Origin: Sciscionella marina DSM 45152
GTDB taxonomy: Bacteria; Actinomycetota; Actinomycetes; Mycobacteriales; Pseudonocardiaceae
Direction: 5' to 3'
DNA: 64,000 nt
Assembly (NCBI RefSeq): GCF_000379465.1
Contig: NZ_KB905447.1
Coordinates: forward strand, 1-64,000
Part shown: positions 24,076 to 35,300 of the stretch, piece after piece
How the letters are laid out: every line of letters starts with the position of its first letter
Numbering within the stretch: position 1 is the first letter of the stretch
Made by a program: the position numbers and the translations under genes
Notes under the pieces: generated by a model
Database searches by the model: none
The model's input: the letters and a program-made list of their open reading frames with translations, nothing else
What the model was told of the DNA's origin: nothing

Positions 24076-24876
24076 CTACCGGGTCGCCACCCGCCGGTAC
24101 CGCGCGGCGGCCAGCGGCAGAAAAACCGCGATGATCGCCACCGAGCACAGCACTGTGTAGAGCGCGGCGTGCTCGGCGGGCCAGCCGACCGGTTGCGGGA
24201 GGTTCGCCGGGGTCGGATTGCCGAACAGCGTGCGGGTGGCGCCCGCGACCGCGGTGATCGGGTTCCACTCGGCTATCGCGGAGAGCCCGCTCGGCATCGC
24301 GCTCACCGAGACGAAACCCGAGGAGATGAACGTGACCGGGAACAACCAGATGAGCCCGGCACTCATGGCGACCTCCACGGAAGGGGCGATGAGCCCGATC
24401 CAGGCACCTACCCAGGACATGGCGAAGGCGAACAGCAGGATCAGCAGGTAGGCCAGCACCGCGTCCAGTGCGCTGCCCCGGATCCGCCAGCCGACGGCCA
24501 GCCCGCACAGTGAGGTGACCACGAGCGAGACCATGCTCGCGCTGAGATCGGATGTGGTGCGCCCGATGATCACCGCGACCCGGGACATGGGCAGCGCGCG
24601 CAGCCGGTCCACGAATCCGCGCTGCAGGTCGTTGGCGAATCCGATGGTCGTGAAGGCGGCGTTGAAGGCCATGGTCTGCGCGAAGATCCCGCCCATCAGG
24701 AACTCTCGATAGGCGTCACCACCGAGGCTCCCGCCGAACACGTAGGCGAGCAGCAGCACGAACATGATCGGCTGGGCGGTCGAGGTGAGCAGGGTGCCCG
24801 GCGTCCTGCGCAGATTCAGCAGATTGCGCCAGGCGATGATGTGCGCGTCCCGTCCGACGCGGAGCAGGGTCGTCAT
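24076..24876 (-). CDS. ABC-2 type transporter permease (DrrB-like)
   Basis: A 266-aa integral membrane protein with six hydrophobic segments (for example QPIMFVLLLAYVFGGSLGG, VLAYLLILLFAFAMSWVGAW, LIWLFPVTFISSGFVSVSAM and a final VLCSVAIIAVFLPLAAARY). The motif FANDLQRGFVDRLRALPMSR is the conserved coupling-helix region of DrrB-type exporters. Its ATG overlaps the stop of the ATPase gene by 4 bp, making one exporter of two ATPase and two permease chains. Likely substrate, by neighbourhood, is the peptide made by the divergent NRPS genes. Confidence 0.92.
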   Translation of the reverse strand: MTTLLRVGRDAHIIAWRNLLNLRRTPGTLLTSTAQPIMFVLLLAYVFGGSLGGDAYREFLMGGIFAQTMAFNAAFTTIGFANDLQRGFVDRLRALPMSRVAVIIGRTTSDLSASMVSLVVTSLCGLAVGWRIRGSALDAVLAYLLILLFAFAMSWVGAWIGLIAPSVEVAMSAGLIWLFPVTFISSGFVSVSAMPSGLSAIAEWNPITAVAGATRTLFGNPTPANLPQPVGWPAEHAALYTVLCSVAIIAVFLPLAAARYRRVATR

Positions 24877-25913
24877 GGGGTGAGCTCCCCGGCGCGGTCC
24901 GGCTCCGGCGAGGGTTCCTCGGTGAGCGCGAGGAAGACGTCGTCCAGTGTGGCCCTGCGCAGCGCCATGTCCAGCGGCTCGATGCCCGCTTCGGCGAACC
25001 TTCGCAATGCCTCGGTCATGGCGGAGCGCCCGTGCGGCACGGCGACCTCGACGCGCCGGTTCACCGGATCCACCGCGGGTGTGCTCTGTGCGAGTGCGCC
25101 CAGGATCCCCGCGGTGACTTCGAGCTCTTCGCTGGGCACGGTCACGTCCAGGCGCTGTCCTCCGGTGCGTGCCTTGAGCTGGTCCGGGGTGCCCCGTTCG
25201 ACGATCCGGCCCGCGGACAGCACCGCGATCCGACCGGCGAGCCGATCGGCCTCCTCCAGATACTGGGTGGTCAGCAGCACGGTCGCCCCCTCGGCCACCA
25301 GCTCCCCGATGATCTCCCAGGTGTCCATCCTGCTGCGCGGGTCGAGCCCGGTCGTGGGCTCATCGAGCACCACGAGCTCGGGCCTGGCCAGCAGTGCCCC
25401 GGCGAGGTCGAGCCTGCGCCGCATCCCGCCGGAGTAGTGCTGGGCGCGCCGGTCGGCGGCCTCGGTCAGCCGGAACCGCCCCAGCATCTCGGCAGCGCGG
25501 GATCGGGCCGTGCGCCGCGACATTCCGTAGAGCCTGCCGACGAGATAGAGGTTCTCCGCGCCGGTCAGTTTCTCGTCGACCGAGGCGAACTGGCCGGAGA
25601 GCCCGATCGAGCGGCGCACCGCCTCCGGCTCGGTGGCCGTGTCGTGCCCGCCGACGGTGATCCGGCCGCTGTCCGGGCGCAGCAGTGTGGCCAGCATGCG
25701 CACGATCGTCGTCTTGCCCGCTCCGTTCGGGCCGAGCAGGCCGAAGACCGATCCGCGCGGCAGGCTCAGGTCCACGCCGTCGACGGCACGAGTGTCGCCA
25801 AACGATTTGCACAGCGATTGGATTCGCAAAAGTGGTTCGCCCGACTTTCGCGTATCCTGATTCGTATTATCGTCGTTGTCAACGGGCCGCCGTGGCGGCC
25901 GTTCATTGTTCAT
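24873..25913 (-). CDS. ABC transporter ATP-binding protein (DrrA-like)
   Basis: A 346-aa nucleotide-binding protein of the daunorubicin-resistance (DrrA) group. Walker A is GPNGAGKTT (about residue 60), signature YSGGMRRRLDLA (about 155), and Walker B LVVLDEPTTGLDP. The ~100-residue C-terminal extension, ending RRATLDDVFLALTEE, is diagnostic for this group. ATG 25913 is used; upstream in-frame sequence is not conserved. Start of a two-gene exporter operon divergent from the NRPS genes across a 472-bp regulatory gap, so it probably gives self-resistance and export for the peptide. Confidence 0.93.
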   Translation of the reverse strand: MNNERPPRRPVDNDDNTNQDTRKSGEPLLRIQSLCKSFGDTRAVDGVDLSLPRGSVFGLLGPNGAGKTTIVRMLATLLRPDSGRITVGGHDTATEPEAVRRSIGLSGQFASVDEKLTGAENLYLVGRLYGMSRRTARSRAAEMLGRFRLTEAADRRAQHYSGGMRRRLDLAGALLARPELVVLDEPTTGLDPRSRMDTWEIIGELVAEGATVLLTTQYLEEADRLAGRIAVLSAGRIVERGTPDQLKARTGGQRLDVTVPSEELEVTAGILGALAQSTPAVDPVNRRVEVAVPHGRSAMTEALRRFAEAGIEPLDMALRRATLDDVFLALTEEPSPEPDRAGELTP

Positions 25914-26385
25914 GGGCCGACCGAAGTGTGTTGTGCGACAGTTCCGCTGCACGGTTCTGTCAGTGATTTGTCAGCGATTTGTGCGCACGAGGAACTATCG
26001 ACGATTTCCGCCGCTTTTCGGCGGTTTCGCGAATCGTCGCAGGTGCGAAGGCTTCCTCACGGGGTTCCACGCTCGCATGTCGGCGCGATGCCGCACAATG
26101 GGGATCCCCTCGCAGGGGGAACTTGAAATCGGCGACATCCGCTGAGCGGCGCCGCTGCCGTCACGGGTAGTAGCGTGGTCGTCTTTGCTGCGGAGCGGAA
26201 TCCGCCTATTCCCGTCATAGCAAGGAGGCTCCGGGGGCCGAAGTCCTCACCCGGACCCCGCTCGGAGTGCCGCGGATGAGAAGCCTACTGGCTGGTAAGA
26301 GGATCCGTTGAGTGATAGGTTTCCCTCGGACATTACGCTGTCGAAACGTTGTCCTAACTTCAGTGAACACAGACAGTGAGCGGGA
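25914..26385. promoter_or_regulatory. Divergent regulatory region of the NRPS and exporter operons
   Basis: A non-coding gap of 472 bp. It contains two abutting direct repeats TGTCAG(T/C)GATTT (25958-25969 and 25969-25980), next to the palindrome GTGCGCAC (25981-25988). A 41-nt hairpin follows, with CGACGATT/AATCGTCG outer arms (25999-26039) and an inner CCGCCG/CGGCGG stem. Further right a second nested hairpin (26229-26267) precedes a possible 11-codon leader frame (26276-26311, MRSLLAGKRIR). I see no convincing 19-bp IdeR/DmdR iron box. The NRPS start at 26386 has only a weak ribosome-binding site (GAGCGGGA). Which elements are functional is unknown. Confidence 0.45.
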
Positions 26386-29300
26386 ATGGTCTCGTTGGAC
26401 GATCAGTATTTGCCGTTGTCTTCCGCGCAGCGCGGTTTGTGGTATGCGCAATTGCTGTCCCCGAGGACACCGATCAACATCGCGCAAGTTATCGATATCC
26501 GCGGTGTTGTCGACCCCGCCTTGTTCGAACGAGCCGTCGAGCACACATTCGGCGAATTCGAAAATCTTCGTGTCACCGTGCCCGAACGTGCGGGTGAGCC
26601 GGTTCAGCGGCGAAACGGAGCACCCCGTTGCTCCATCCAGGTGATTGATTTCCGTGCCGAATCCGATCCGGCGCGGCGCGCACAGGAGTGGATCCGGGCG
26701 GACTGCGCCGCCGAGATCGACCTGGCGCGGGATCCGCTCGCCTCGGTGGCGCTGCTCGAACTCGCCGCGGATCACTGGCAGGTCCTGCTGCGGGCGCATC
26801 ACATCGTGTGCGACGGCCAGACCGGCGCCTGGTTCCTGGCCCGGCTCGCCGAGGTGTACAGCGCCGGGGCCGAGGGGACGGAACCGCGTGCGGTGCACTA
26901 CGGCACGGTGGCCGAGCTGCTCGCCGAGGAAGACCGCTATCGGGCCTCCGGACGCGCGGATACCGACGAGGAGTTCTGGCACCGGATCGCGGGCGAGCTC
27001 CCGGAACCGGCGAGCCTCGCCGGACGAACGGCGGCGCCGAGCGTGGACCCGGTGCGCGCGCCCGGGGTGCTCTCCAGCTCGGCGGCGGAAGGGCTCGAGG
27101 CGGCGGCTCGGTTGCTGCACGGCACCGTCCCGGTGCTGGCGCTCGCCGCGTTCGCCACCTATCTCGGCAGGCTGACCGACCGCTCCGAGGTGGTACTGAG
27201 CGTTCCGGTGATGGCCCGCAGGGGTACCCGGATCAAGGGCGTCGCCGGGATGGTGTCGAACGTGCTTCCGCTGCGCCTGCGACTGGACGAACGGGACACG
27301 GTCGGCACCCTCGTGGCACGGGCGCGGGCGGAGCTGTTCTCCGTGCTGCGCCATGAGCGCTTCCGGGGTGAACGGCTGACCGGCGGCAGCCAGGCGCGGT
27401 TCGGGCCGATGGTGAACATGATGCCGTTCTTCTCGGAGCTGCGTTTCGGTACCGCGCCCGCGACGATGCGGGTGCATGCCGCGGGCACCGTGGACGACCT
27501 CTCGGTCACGATGTATCACGGCGGCAGCGCCGAGCACGCCTTCCGGGTGGACTTCGAGGCCAACCCCGCGCTGTACTCGGCGGAGGAACTGCGCGGGCAC
27601 CACGAACGCTTCCTGCGGTTCCTGCGGGTGTTCGCGAACGCGGGGGAGGGCGCCAGGGTCTCCGCCATCGATGTGCTGGACGAGGACGAGCGCCACCGGG
27701 TACTGCACGGGTGGAACAAGACCGCACGGCTGGGGAACCCGCGTACGATCCCGGACCGATTCGAACGCGCGGTGCGGGCGTACCCGGACGCGGTGGCGGT
27801 GACCTCCGCCACGGGCAGCCTGAGCTATGCCGAGCTGAACGCGCGGGCCAATCGGCTCGCCCGGGCGCTGATCGAACAAGGGGTGGACGCTGAGCAACGG
27901 GTCGCGGTGGCGCTAGGCCGTTCGGCGGACGCGGTTGTCGCGCTGCTCGGGGTGAGCAAGGCCGGCGCGGCCTATGTACCGCTGGACCGGCATTCCCCGC
28001 CGGAACGGGCGCGGGTGGTGCTCAAGGACGCCGCCCCGGTGTGCGCGATCACCGACGAGGAGTGCGCCGAGCTGATCGGGGACGCGCTGCCCAGGATCGA
28101 GCTCGGCGCGCTCGACCGGTACTCCGCTGCGGACCTCAGTGAAGCGGCACCGCGAGCGGACAGCGCCGCCTATGTCATCTATACCTCGGGGTCCACCGGC
28201 CGCCCCAAGGGAGTGCTCGTCAGCCACGCGAGTGTGTCCAATCTGGCCGACTGGGCCCTGGACCGGTTCGGCGCCGATGCCTTCCGGAACGTGCTCGCGA
28301 CGACCCCGCTGACCTTCGACGTCTCCGTGTTCGACACGCTGATCCCGCTGCTGCTCGGCGGCGGTATCGAGGTGCTCGAGGATGTACTCGAACTGGCCGA
28401 CCGGCCGCGGCGGGCGAGCCTGCTGTGCGCAGTGCCCTCGGCGCTCGCCGCGGTCGCCGATTCCGGTGCGCTGCAGGGGATCGACCGGATCGCGCTCGCC
28501 GGGGAGGCGGTTCCGCCGCGGCTGGTGCGCCGACTGCGGGAGCTCGCCCCGGCCGCCGTGCTGGCGAACATCTACGGGCCGACCGAGGCCTGCGTGTACG
28601 CCACCGCCTGGTTCGACGACGGTCGGGAGGACGCCGCGGCCCCGATCGGTGCCCCGCTGGCGAACGTGCGCGCCTATGTGCTCGATCGCGGTTGCCGTCC
28701 GGTCCCGCCCGGGGTGGCCGGTGAACTGTACCTCGCAGGCGCCGGATTGTCCCGCGGCTACCTCAACCGCGCGGGGCGCTCCGCCGAACGGTTCGTCGCC
28801 TGCCCATTCGGCGATCCGGGGGAGCGCATGTACCGCACCGGGGATGTGGTGCGGTGGAACGAGTCCGGCGAGCTCGTCTACCTCGGGCGGGCGGATTTCC
28901 AGGTGAAGGTGCGCGGTTTCCGCATCGAGGTCGGGGAGATCGAATCGGCGCTCGCCGAGCATCCGAGCGTCACCGGCGCCGCGGTGCTCGCTCGCGAGGA
29001 CGGGCCCGGGGAGAAGCGGCTCATCGGCTACGTGACCCCGGCCTCCGGTGTGGCCGCCGATCCGGAACTGTTGCGGCGCTATCTCGCCGGTCTGCTCCCG
29101 GACTACATGGTTCCCGCGGTGATCCTGGTGCTCGAGGCCCTCCCGCTCGGTGCGAGTGGGAAACTCGACCGTGCGGCGCTTCCCGCACCGCCACGGGAAT
29201 CGGAGTCGGGCCCGCGCGAACCGAGGACCGGGATCGAGGCGATCCTGTGCGGCATCATCGCGGATGTGCTGGGACTGTCCGAGGTGGGACCGGCCGAGCG

Positions 29301-32300
29301 GTTCTTCGACATCGGCGGCGACTCGCTTTCCGCGACCAGGGTGATCGCCAGGGCACGCGCCGAACTGGGCACTGACCTCGGTGTGCGGCAGCTGTTCGAG
29401 ACCCCCACCGCGGCCGGGCTCGCCGCGGCCTGCGCGGACGCGGGCTCCGTGGGCGACTCCGGAGTGCGCCGGATGCCGCGCCCGGAACGGATCCCGGTAT
29501 CCGATGCCCAGTACCGGCTCTGGTTCCTCAACCGGATGGCACCGGCAAGCACCTACAACATGCCGTTCGCCGTGCGGCTGACCGGGTCCGTGGACCTCGA
29601 CGCGCTGCTCGCCGCGTTCGCGGATGTCGCGCAGCGGCACGAGAGCCTGCGTACCGTGTTCCCGGAAGTCGACGGCCGTCCGTATCAGGAGATCCTCACC
29701 GAGGGCGCCAGACCGGACGTGGTCCACATCGAACAGTCCGAAGTGGAGGGTCAGCTCGCCGGGTTCGCTCGCGAGGCCATCGACATCGCCACGGAACCTC
29801 CGGTGCGCGCCAGGTTGTTGCGGATCAGCGAGCGGGAACACGTGCTCGCCGTGGTGTTGCATCATATCGCCGCGGACGGCTGGTCGCTGCGCCCACTTGC
29901 CGCGGACCTCGAATATGCCTACGCGGCACGGCTTTCCGGGAACGCACCGCAGTGGTCCCCGCTTCCGGTGCAGTACGCGGACTATGCGCTGTGCCAACAG
30001 GAGCGGCTCACCGGAACAGTACTGGACCGCCAGCGTGACTACTGGACGGAGAAGCTGCGCGGGATCCCGGCCGAACTCGAGCTGCCCACCGATCGTCAGC
30101 GCGGGCCGAGCCCGGCCGGGGCGGGCGGTTCGATCGAATTCACCCTCGACGCGCCGACCCACCGGCGGGTGCGGGAACTCGCGCGGCGCACCGGGACCAC
30201 GCCGTTCATGGTGCTGCACGGTGCGTTCGCGCTGCTGCTGACCCGGCTCGGCGCGGGCGAGGACATACCGATCGGAACCCCGGTGGCCGGCCGCGCGGAT
30301 CCGGCACTCGAGCAGTTGATCGGGGTGTTCGTCAACACGGTCGTACTGCGCGCCGACACCGGCGGTGACCCGAGCTTCCTCGAGCTGCTGGACCGGTTGC
30401 GGCGCACGGATCTCGAAGCGTTCGCCCATGCCGATCTCCCGTTCGAACGGCTCGTCGAGGAGCTCAATCCGGATCGTGCGGTCGGGCGGCATCCGCTGTT
30501 TCAGGTGGCGCTCAGTTTCCAGCACGAGGAAGATCCCCGGATCCGGTTCGCCGGGGTGAGCACCACGATCCGGCGGCTGGACTCCGGGACGGCCAAGTTC
30601 GATCTCTCGCTGGGTTTCCGCGCCGGAGCCGATTCCGAAGGACTGGAGGCGACCCTCGAGTACGCGAGCGAACTGTTCGAACAGGACAGTGCCCGCGCAC
30701 TCAGCGAGCGCTTCCTGCGGCTGCTGCACGCGGTACTCGCGGAACCCGGGAGGGCGCCGGATCCGCGAGTACTGCTCACCGAGGCCGAACGAGCCACGAT
30801 CGAGCGCCCGCTGCCGGAATCGGCCCCGACCGGGACACTGGTGGAGCTGTTCGAGCGGGTGGCGCGCACCCATCCGGACAGGACCGCGGTGATCGCCGAG
30901 GGACGGCGCCTGAGCTATCGCGAACTCAACGCACGCGCGAACGCCTTGGCGCGCAGGCTGATCGCGGCCGGAGCCGGTCCGGAACGGTTCGTGGCCTTGC
31001 TGTTGCCGCGCTCGCCCGGATTGGTGATCGGCGTACTCGGCGTGCTCAAGGCCGGGGCGGCCTATCTGCCGATCGATCCGGGCTACCCACGCGAACGCAT
31101 CGCCTTCCTGCTGGCGGACGCCGAACCGGTCGCCACGGTGACCGACCGGCCGGGCGAACTCGACGGGACCGTGGTCGTGCTCGACGAACGCGCCGAGGAA
31201 CGGAACATCGAACCGGGCGAGCGCGGGAACCGGTTGCTGGCCACGCATCCGGCGTATCTGATCTACACTTCGGGTTCCACCGGTACGCCCAAGGGCGTGG
31301 TCGTCACGCACGCCAACGTGGCCAGGCTGCTGCGCGCCTGCGCCGCACGTTGTGCCTTCGACGAGCGGGACACCTGGACGCTGTTCCACTCGTACGCCTT
31401 CGATTTCTCCGTCTGGGAGCTGTGGGGGGCGCTCGGCAGCGGTGGCGCACTCGTGGTGGTGGACTACGAGACTTCCCGTGCCCCGGAGACGATGCTGCGG
31501 CTGCTCGAACGCCAACGGGTCACGGTACTCAGCCAGACACCCTCGGCGTTCTATCAGCTGGCCGCGGCCGAGCAGGAACGTGCCGACACGGAGCTCGCGC
31601 TGCGCTACGTGATCTTCGGTGGGGAGGCACTGGATATCCCGCGGCTCTCGGACTGGTACGCGCGGCACCGGGATACCGGCCCGGTGCTGGTGAACATGTA
31701 CGGCATCACCGAGACCACGGTGCACGTGAGCTACCTGGAGCTCCGTTCCGCGATGGCGGTGCCGGGCACCGGCTCGCTGATCGGTGCGGCGCTCGGTGAT
31801 CTGCGAATCCACGTGCTCGACGAGCGACTGCGCCCGGTACCGGACGGGGTGCGCGGGGAGATGTACGTCGCCGGCGCTGGCCTCGCTCGCGGTTATCACG
31901 GACTGGCCGGACTGAGCGCGAGTCGGTTCGTGGCCGATCCGTTCGCCGCCGGGCAGCGGATGTATCGCACCGGGGACCTCGCTCGCCGCCGCACCGACGG
32001 TGGGCTGGAATACCTGGGGCGCGGCGATTTCCAGGTGAAGATCCGGGGGTTCCGCATCGAGCTCAGCGAGGTGGAGAGCGCCCTCGCGGCGGAGCGGAAC
32101 GTCGCGGGAGCGGCCGCGATGGTGCGGAACGCGGGTACCGAGTCGGCGCGGCTGGTCGGCTACGTGGTCGCCACGGGGACCCCGCTCGACGCGGACGGGC
32201 TGCGCAGGTCGGTGGCCGGGCGGCTCCCCGCGCACCTGGTACCGGCGAAGATCGTGGTGCTCGACCGCTTTCCGTTGACGCGCAACGGGAAACTCGACCG

Positions 32301-35300
32301 TGCCGCGCTTCCGGAACCGGAGGCGGGCACCGGTCAGGACTGGCAGCCGCCGCGCGGGCCGATCGAGGAAATCGTGTCCTCGGTGTTCGCCACAGTGCTC
32401 GGCGTCGCCCGGGTCGGCAGCAATGAGAACTTCTTCGAACTGGGCGGGAATTCACTGTCCGCGACCCGGGTGCTGGCCCGGCTGCGCAGTGCGCTCGGCG
32501 TGGACCTTCCGGTGCGCGCCCTGTTCGAGCGCCCGGACCCCGCCGGTGCCGCCGCCGCGGTGGCCGAGGAGAAGGCCAAGGGTTCGGGTGTGCTTCCTGC
32601 GGTGGTGGGTGTCGGTCGTTCTGGGGTGTTGCCGTTGTCTGCTGGTCAGCGGCGGTTGTGGTTTTTGTCGAGGTTGGAGGGGGAGCGGTCGGTTTATCAT
32701 ATTGTGGTCGGGTTGCGGTTGTGTGGTGTGTTGGATGGTGGGGTTCTTGGTGTGGCGTTGGGGGATGTGGTCGGTCGGCATGAGGTGCTGCGCACGGTAA
32801 TCCGCGAACAGGACGGGGTGCCGGGCCAGATCGTGCTCGATCCCCCGGAACTCAGCCTCCCGGTCGAGGAACACACATCCGACTCCGTCGAACCGGCCGC
32901 GCGGGAGTTCGCCCGGGAGGAATTCGACCTGGCGAACGACATCCCGATCCGGGGACGATTGTTGCGGCTCTCCGAAACCGAGCACGTGCTTGTGCTTGTG
33001 CTGCACCACATCGCCGCGGACGGCTGGTCGCTCGCCCCGCTGGCCAGGGATGTGATGACCGCGTACGCGGCGCGGTTGCGTTCCCGGGAACCGGACTGGG
33101 CGCCGCTTCCGGTGCAGTACGGGGATTTCGCGGTGTGGCAGCGAGATCTGCTGGAGCGCGCGGATCTCGTGGAACGCCAGATCGAGTACTGGCGGGAACA
33201 GCTCGCCGAGCTTCCGGAGGAACTGCCGCTGCCCGCCGACCGGGCGCGCCCGGTGAACCCGAGCTATCGGGGGGCGACCGTGCCCATCGAGCTTCCCGCG
33301 GCGCTGTACGCCGGCATCGCGGAGCTGGCCCGCTGGCGCGGGGTCAGCGTGTTCATGGTGGTACAGGCGGGCTTGGCGGTGCTGCTGTCGAAGCTGGGCG
33401 GTACCGAGGATGTGCCGATCGGGGCACCGGCGGGCGGACGGCCCGATCCGGTGCTGGACGATCTGGTCGGCGTCTTCCTGAACACCCTGGTGCTGCGCAC
33501 GGATCTTTCCGGGCGACCGAGTTTCACCGAACTGCTCGACCGGGTCCGCCGCACCGATGTGGGCGCGTTCGCACATGCGGATGTGCCGTTCGAGCACCTT
33601 GTCGATGAGCTCGCTCCACGGCGGTCGATGGCGCGGCACCCGCTTTTCCAGGTGATGCTGGCGTTCCAGAATTACGCGCCACCGCGGCTGGATCTGGAAG
33701 GGCTGCGGGTCAGCGCCGAACCGGTGGACACTGGGACCGCGAAGTTCGACCTGCTGTTCTCTCTCGCCGAGTCCGGGGACGGTGGGCTTTCCGGGGCGCT
33801 CGAGTACTCCACCGATCTGTTCGAGGAGACCACCGCGCGGGAACTGGCCGAGCGCTTCCAACGGGTGCTGGAAGCCGTGGTCGCCGATCCGGATATCGCG
33901 GTGGCCGAGATCGAGGTGCTTTCCGCGGCGGAGCGGGAACTCGTGTTGCGCGAGTGGAACGCCACCGAGAACACGGTCACCACGGGAACTCTGCCGGATC
34001 TCTTCGACGCACAGGTGCTGCGGTCACCGGAGGCCGAGGCGGTCCGCTTCGCGGGAACCGTGCTGTCCTACCGGGAATTCGGTTCCCGGGCGCGCAAGCT
34101 CGGACGGTATCTGGGCGGTCTCGGCGCCGGACCGGAGGCGCGGGTGGGCGTGCTGCTGCCGCGCTCACTGGAACTGATGGTGGCGATCTATGCGGTGCAC
34201 CAGACCGGTGGCGCGTATGTCCCGCTCGATCCGGACCTTCCCGCGGACCGGCTCGAATTCCTGATCGCCGATTCCGCACCGGTGTGCGTGGTCACGACGC
34301 GCGCGCTGGCCGCGCTGGTGCCGGACGGGGTCGCCGCGGTGTTCGCGGACGAGGCGGATCTTTCCGGAATCCCGGACGGGCCACTCGACCGGGAACCGTA
34401 CGCCGATCGCGCGGCCTATGTGCTTTACACCTCCGGGTCCACCGGCCGTCCGAAGGGGGTGGTGGTCTCGCATGCCGCCGTGGTCAACCGGCTGTCGTGG
34501 ATGCAGGACACGTACGGGCTGACGGCCGCCGACCGGGTGCTGCAGAAGACACCCATTTCCTTCGATGTCTCGGTGTGGGAACTGTTCTGGCCGCTGCTGG
34601 CCGGGAGTTCGCTGACGGTCGCGGAACCGGGCGGGCACCGTGATCCCGAGTATCTGAGCGGATTGTTCGAACGCGAGAAGGTGACGGTCACGCATTTCGT
34701 GCCGTCGATGCTCAGCGCCTTCGTGTCCGCCGGGGGCCGCGCCGGTGGGCTGCGCTCGGTGTTCTGTTCGGGCGAGGAACTGCCCGCCGCCGTCGCGCGG
34801 GAGCTCCGGGCGGCTTTTCCGGAAGTGGCGCTGCACAATCTGTACGGTCCCACCGAAGCAGCCGTGGATGTGACCGCGCACCGGGTCGATGGCGGTGCGC
34901 CGGTGATTCCGATCGGCCGGCCGGTGTGGAACACCCGGCTCTATGTGCTGGACCGGTTTCTGCGCCCGGTCCCGCCCGGCATCGCGGGCGAGCTGTACCT
35001 GTCCGGGGTGCAGCTGGCCCGCGGGTACACCGGACGCCCCGGACTGTCCGCGGAGCGGTTCGTGGCCTGCCCATTCGGAGCGGGGGAACGGATGTACCGG
35101 ACCGGGGATCTGGTCCGGTGGGACCGTTCGGGCGAGCTGGTCTACCTGGGCCGCACCGATTTCCAGGTGAAGGTGCGCGGTCAGCGGATCGAGCCCGCGG
35201 AGATCGAACTGGCCATCGGAGCTCTGGACGGTGTCGCCCAGACCGTGGTGACCACCGCATCGGGCCCGGGTGGCGAGAATGTGCTCGTCGGATACTTGGT

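Noticed and set aside
25914-26385. Search for an IdeR/DmdR iron box to support a siderophore cluster
   Set aside because: No 19-bp box with adequate symmetry was seen, and no hydroxyornithine or DHB genes are present, so a siderophore role is not claimed.
27913-32235. A 1440-codon open frame on the minus strand inside NRPS1
   Set aside because: Antisense shadow of a high-GC gene: low-complexity His/Arg/Pro-rich translation, no domains, while the plus strand has complete NRPS motifs.
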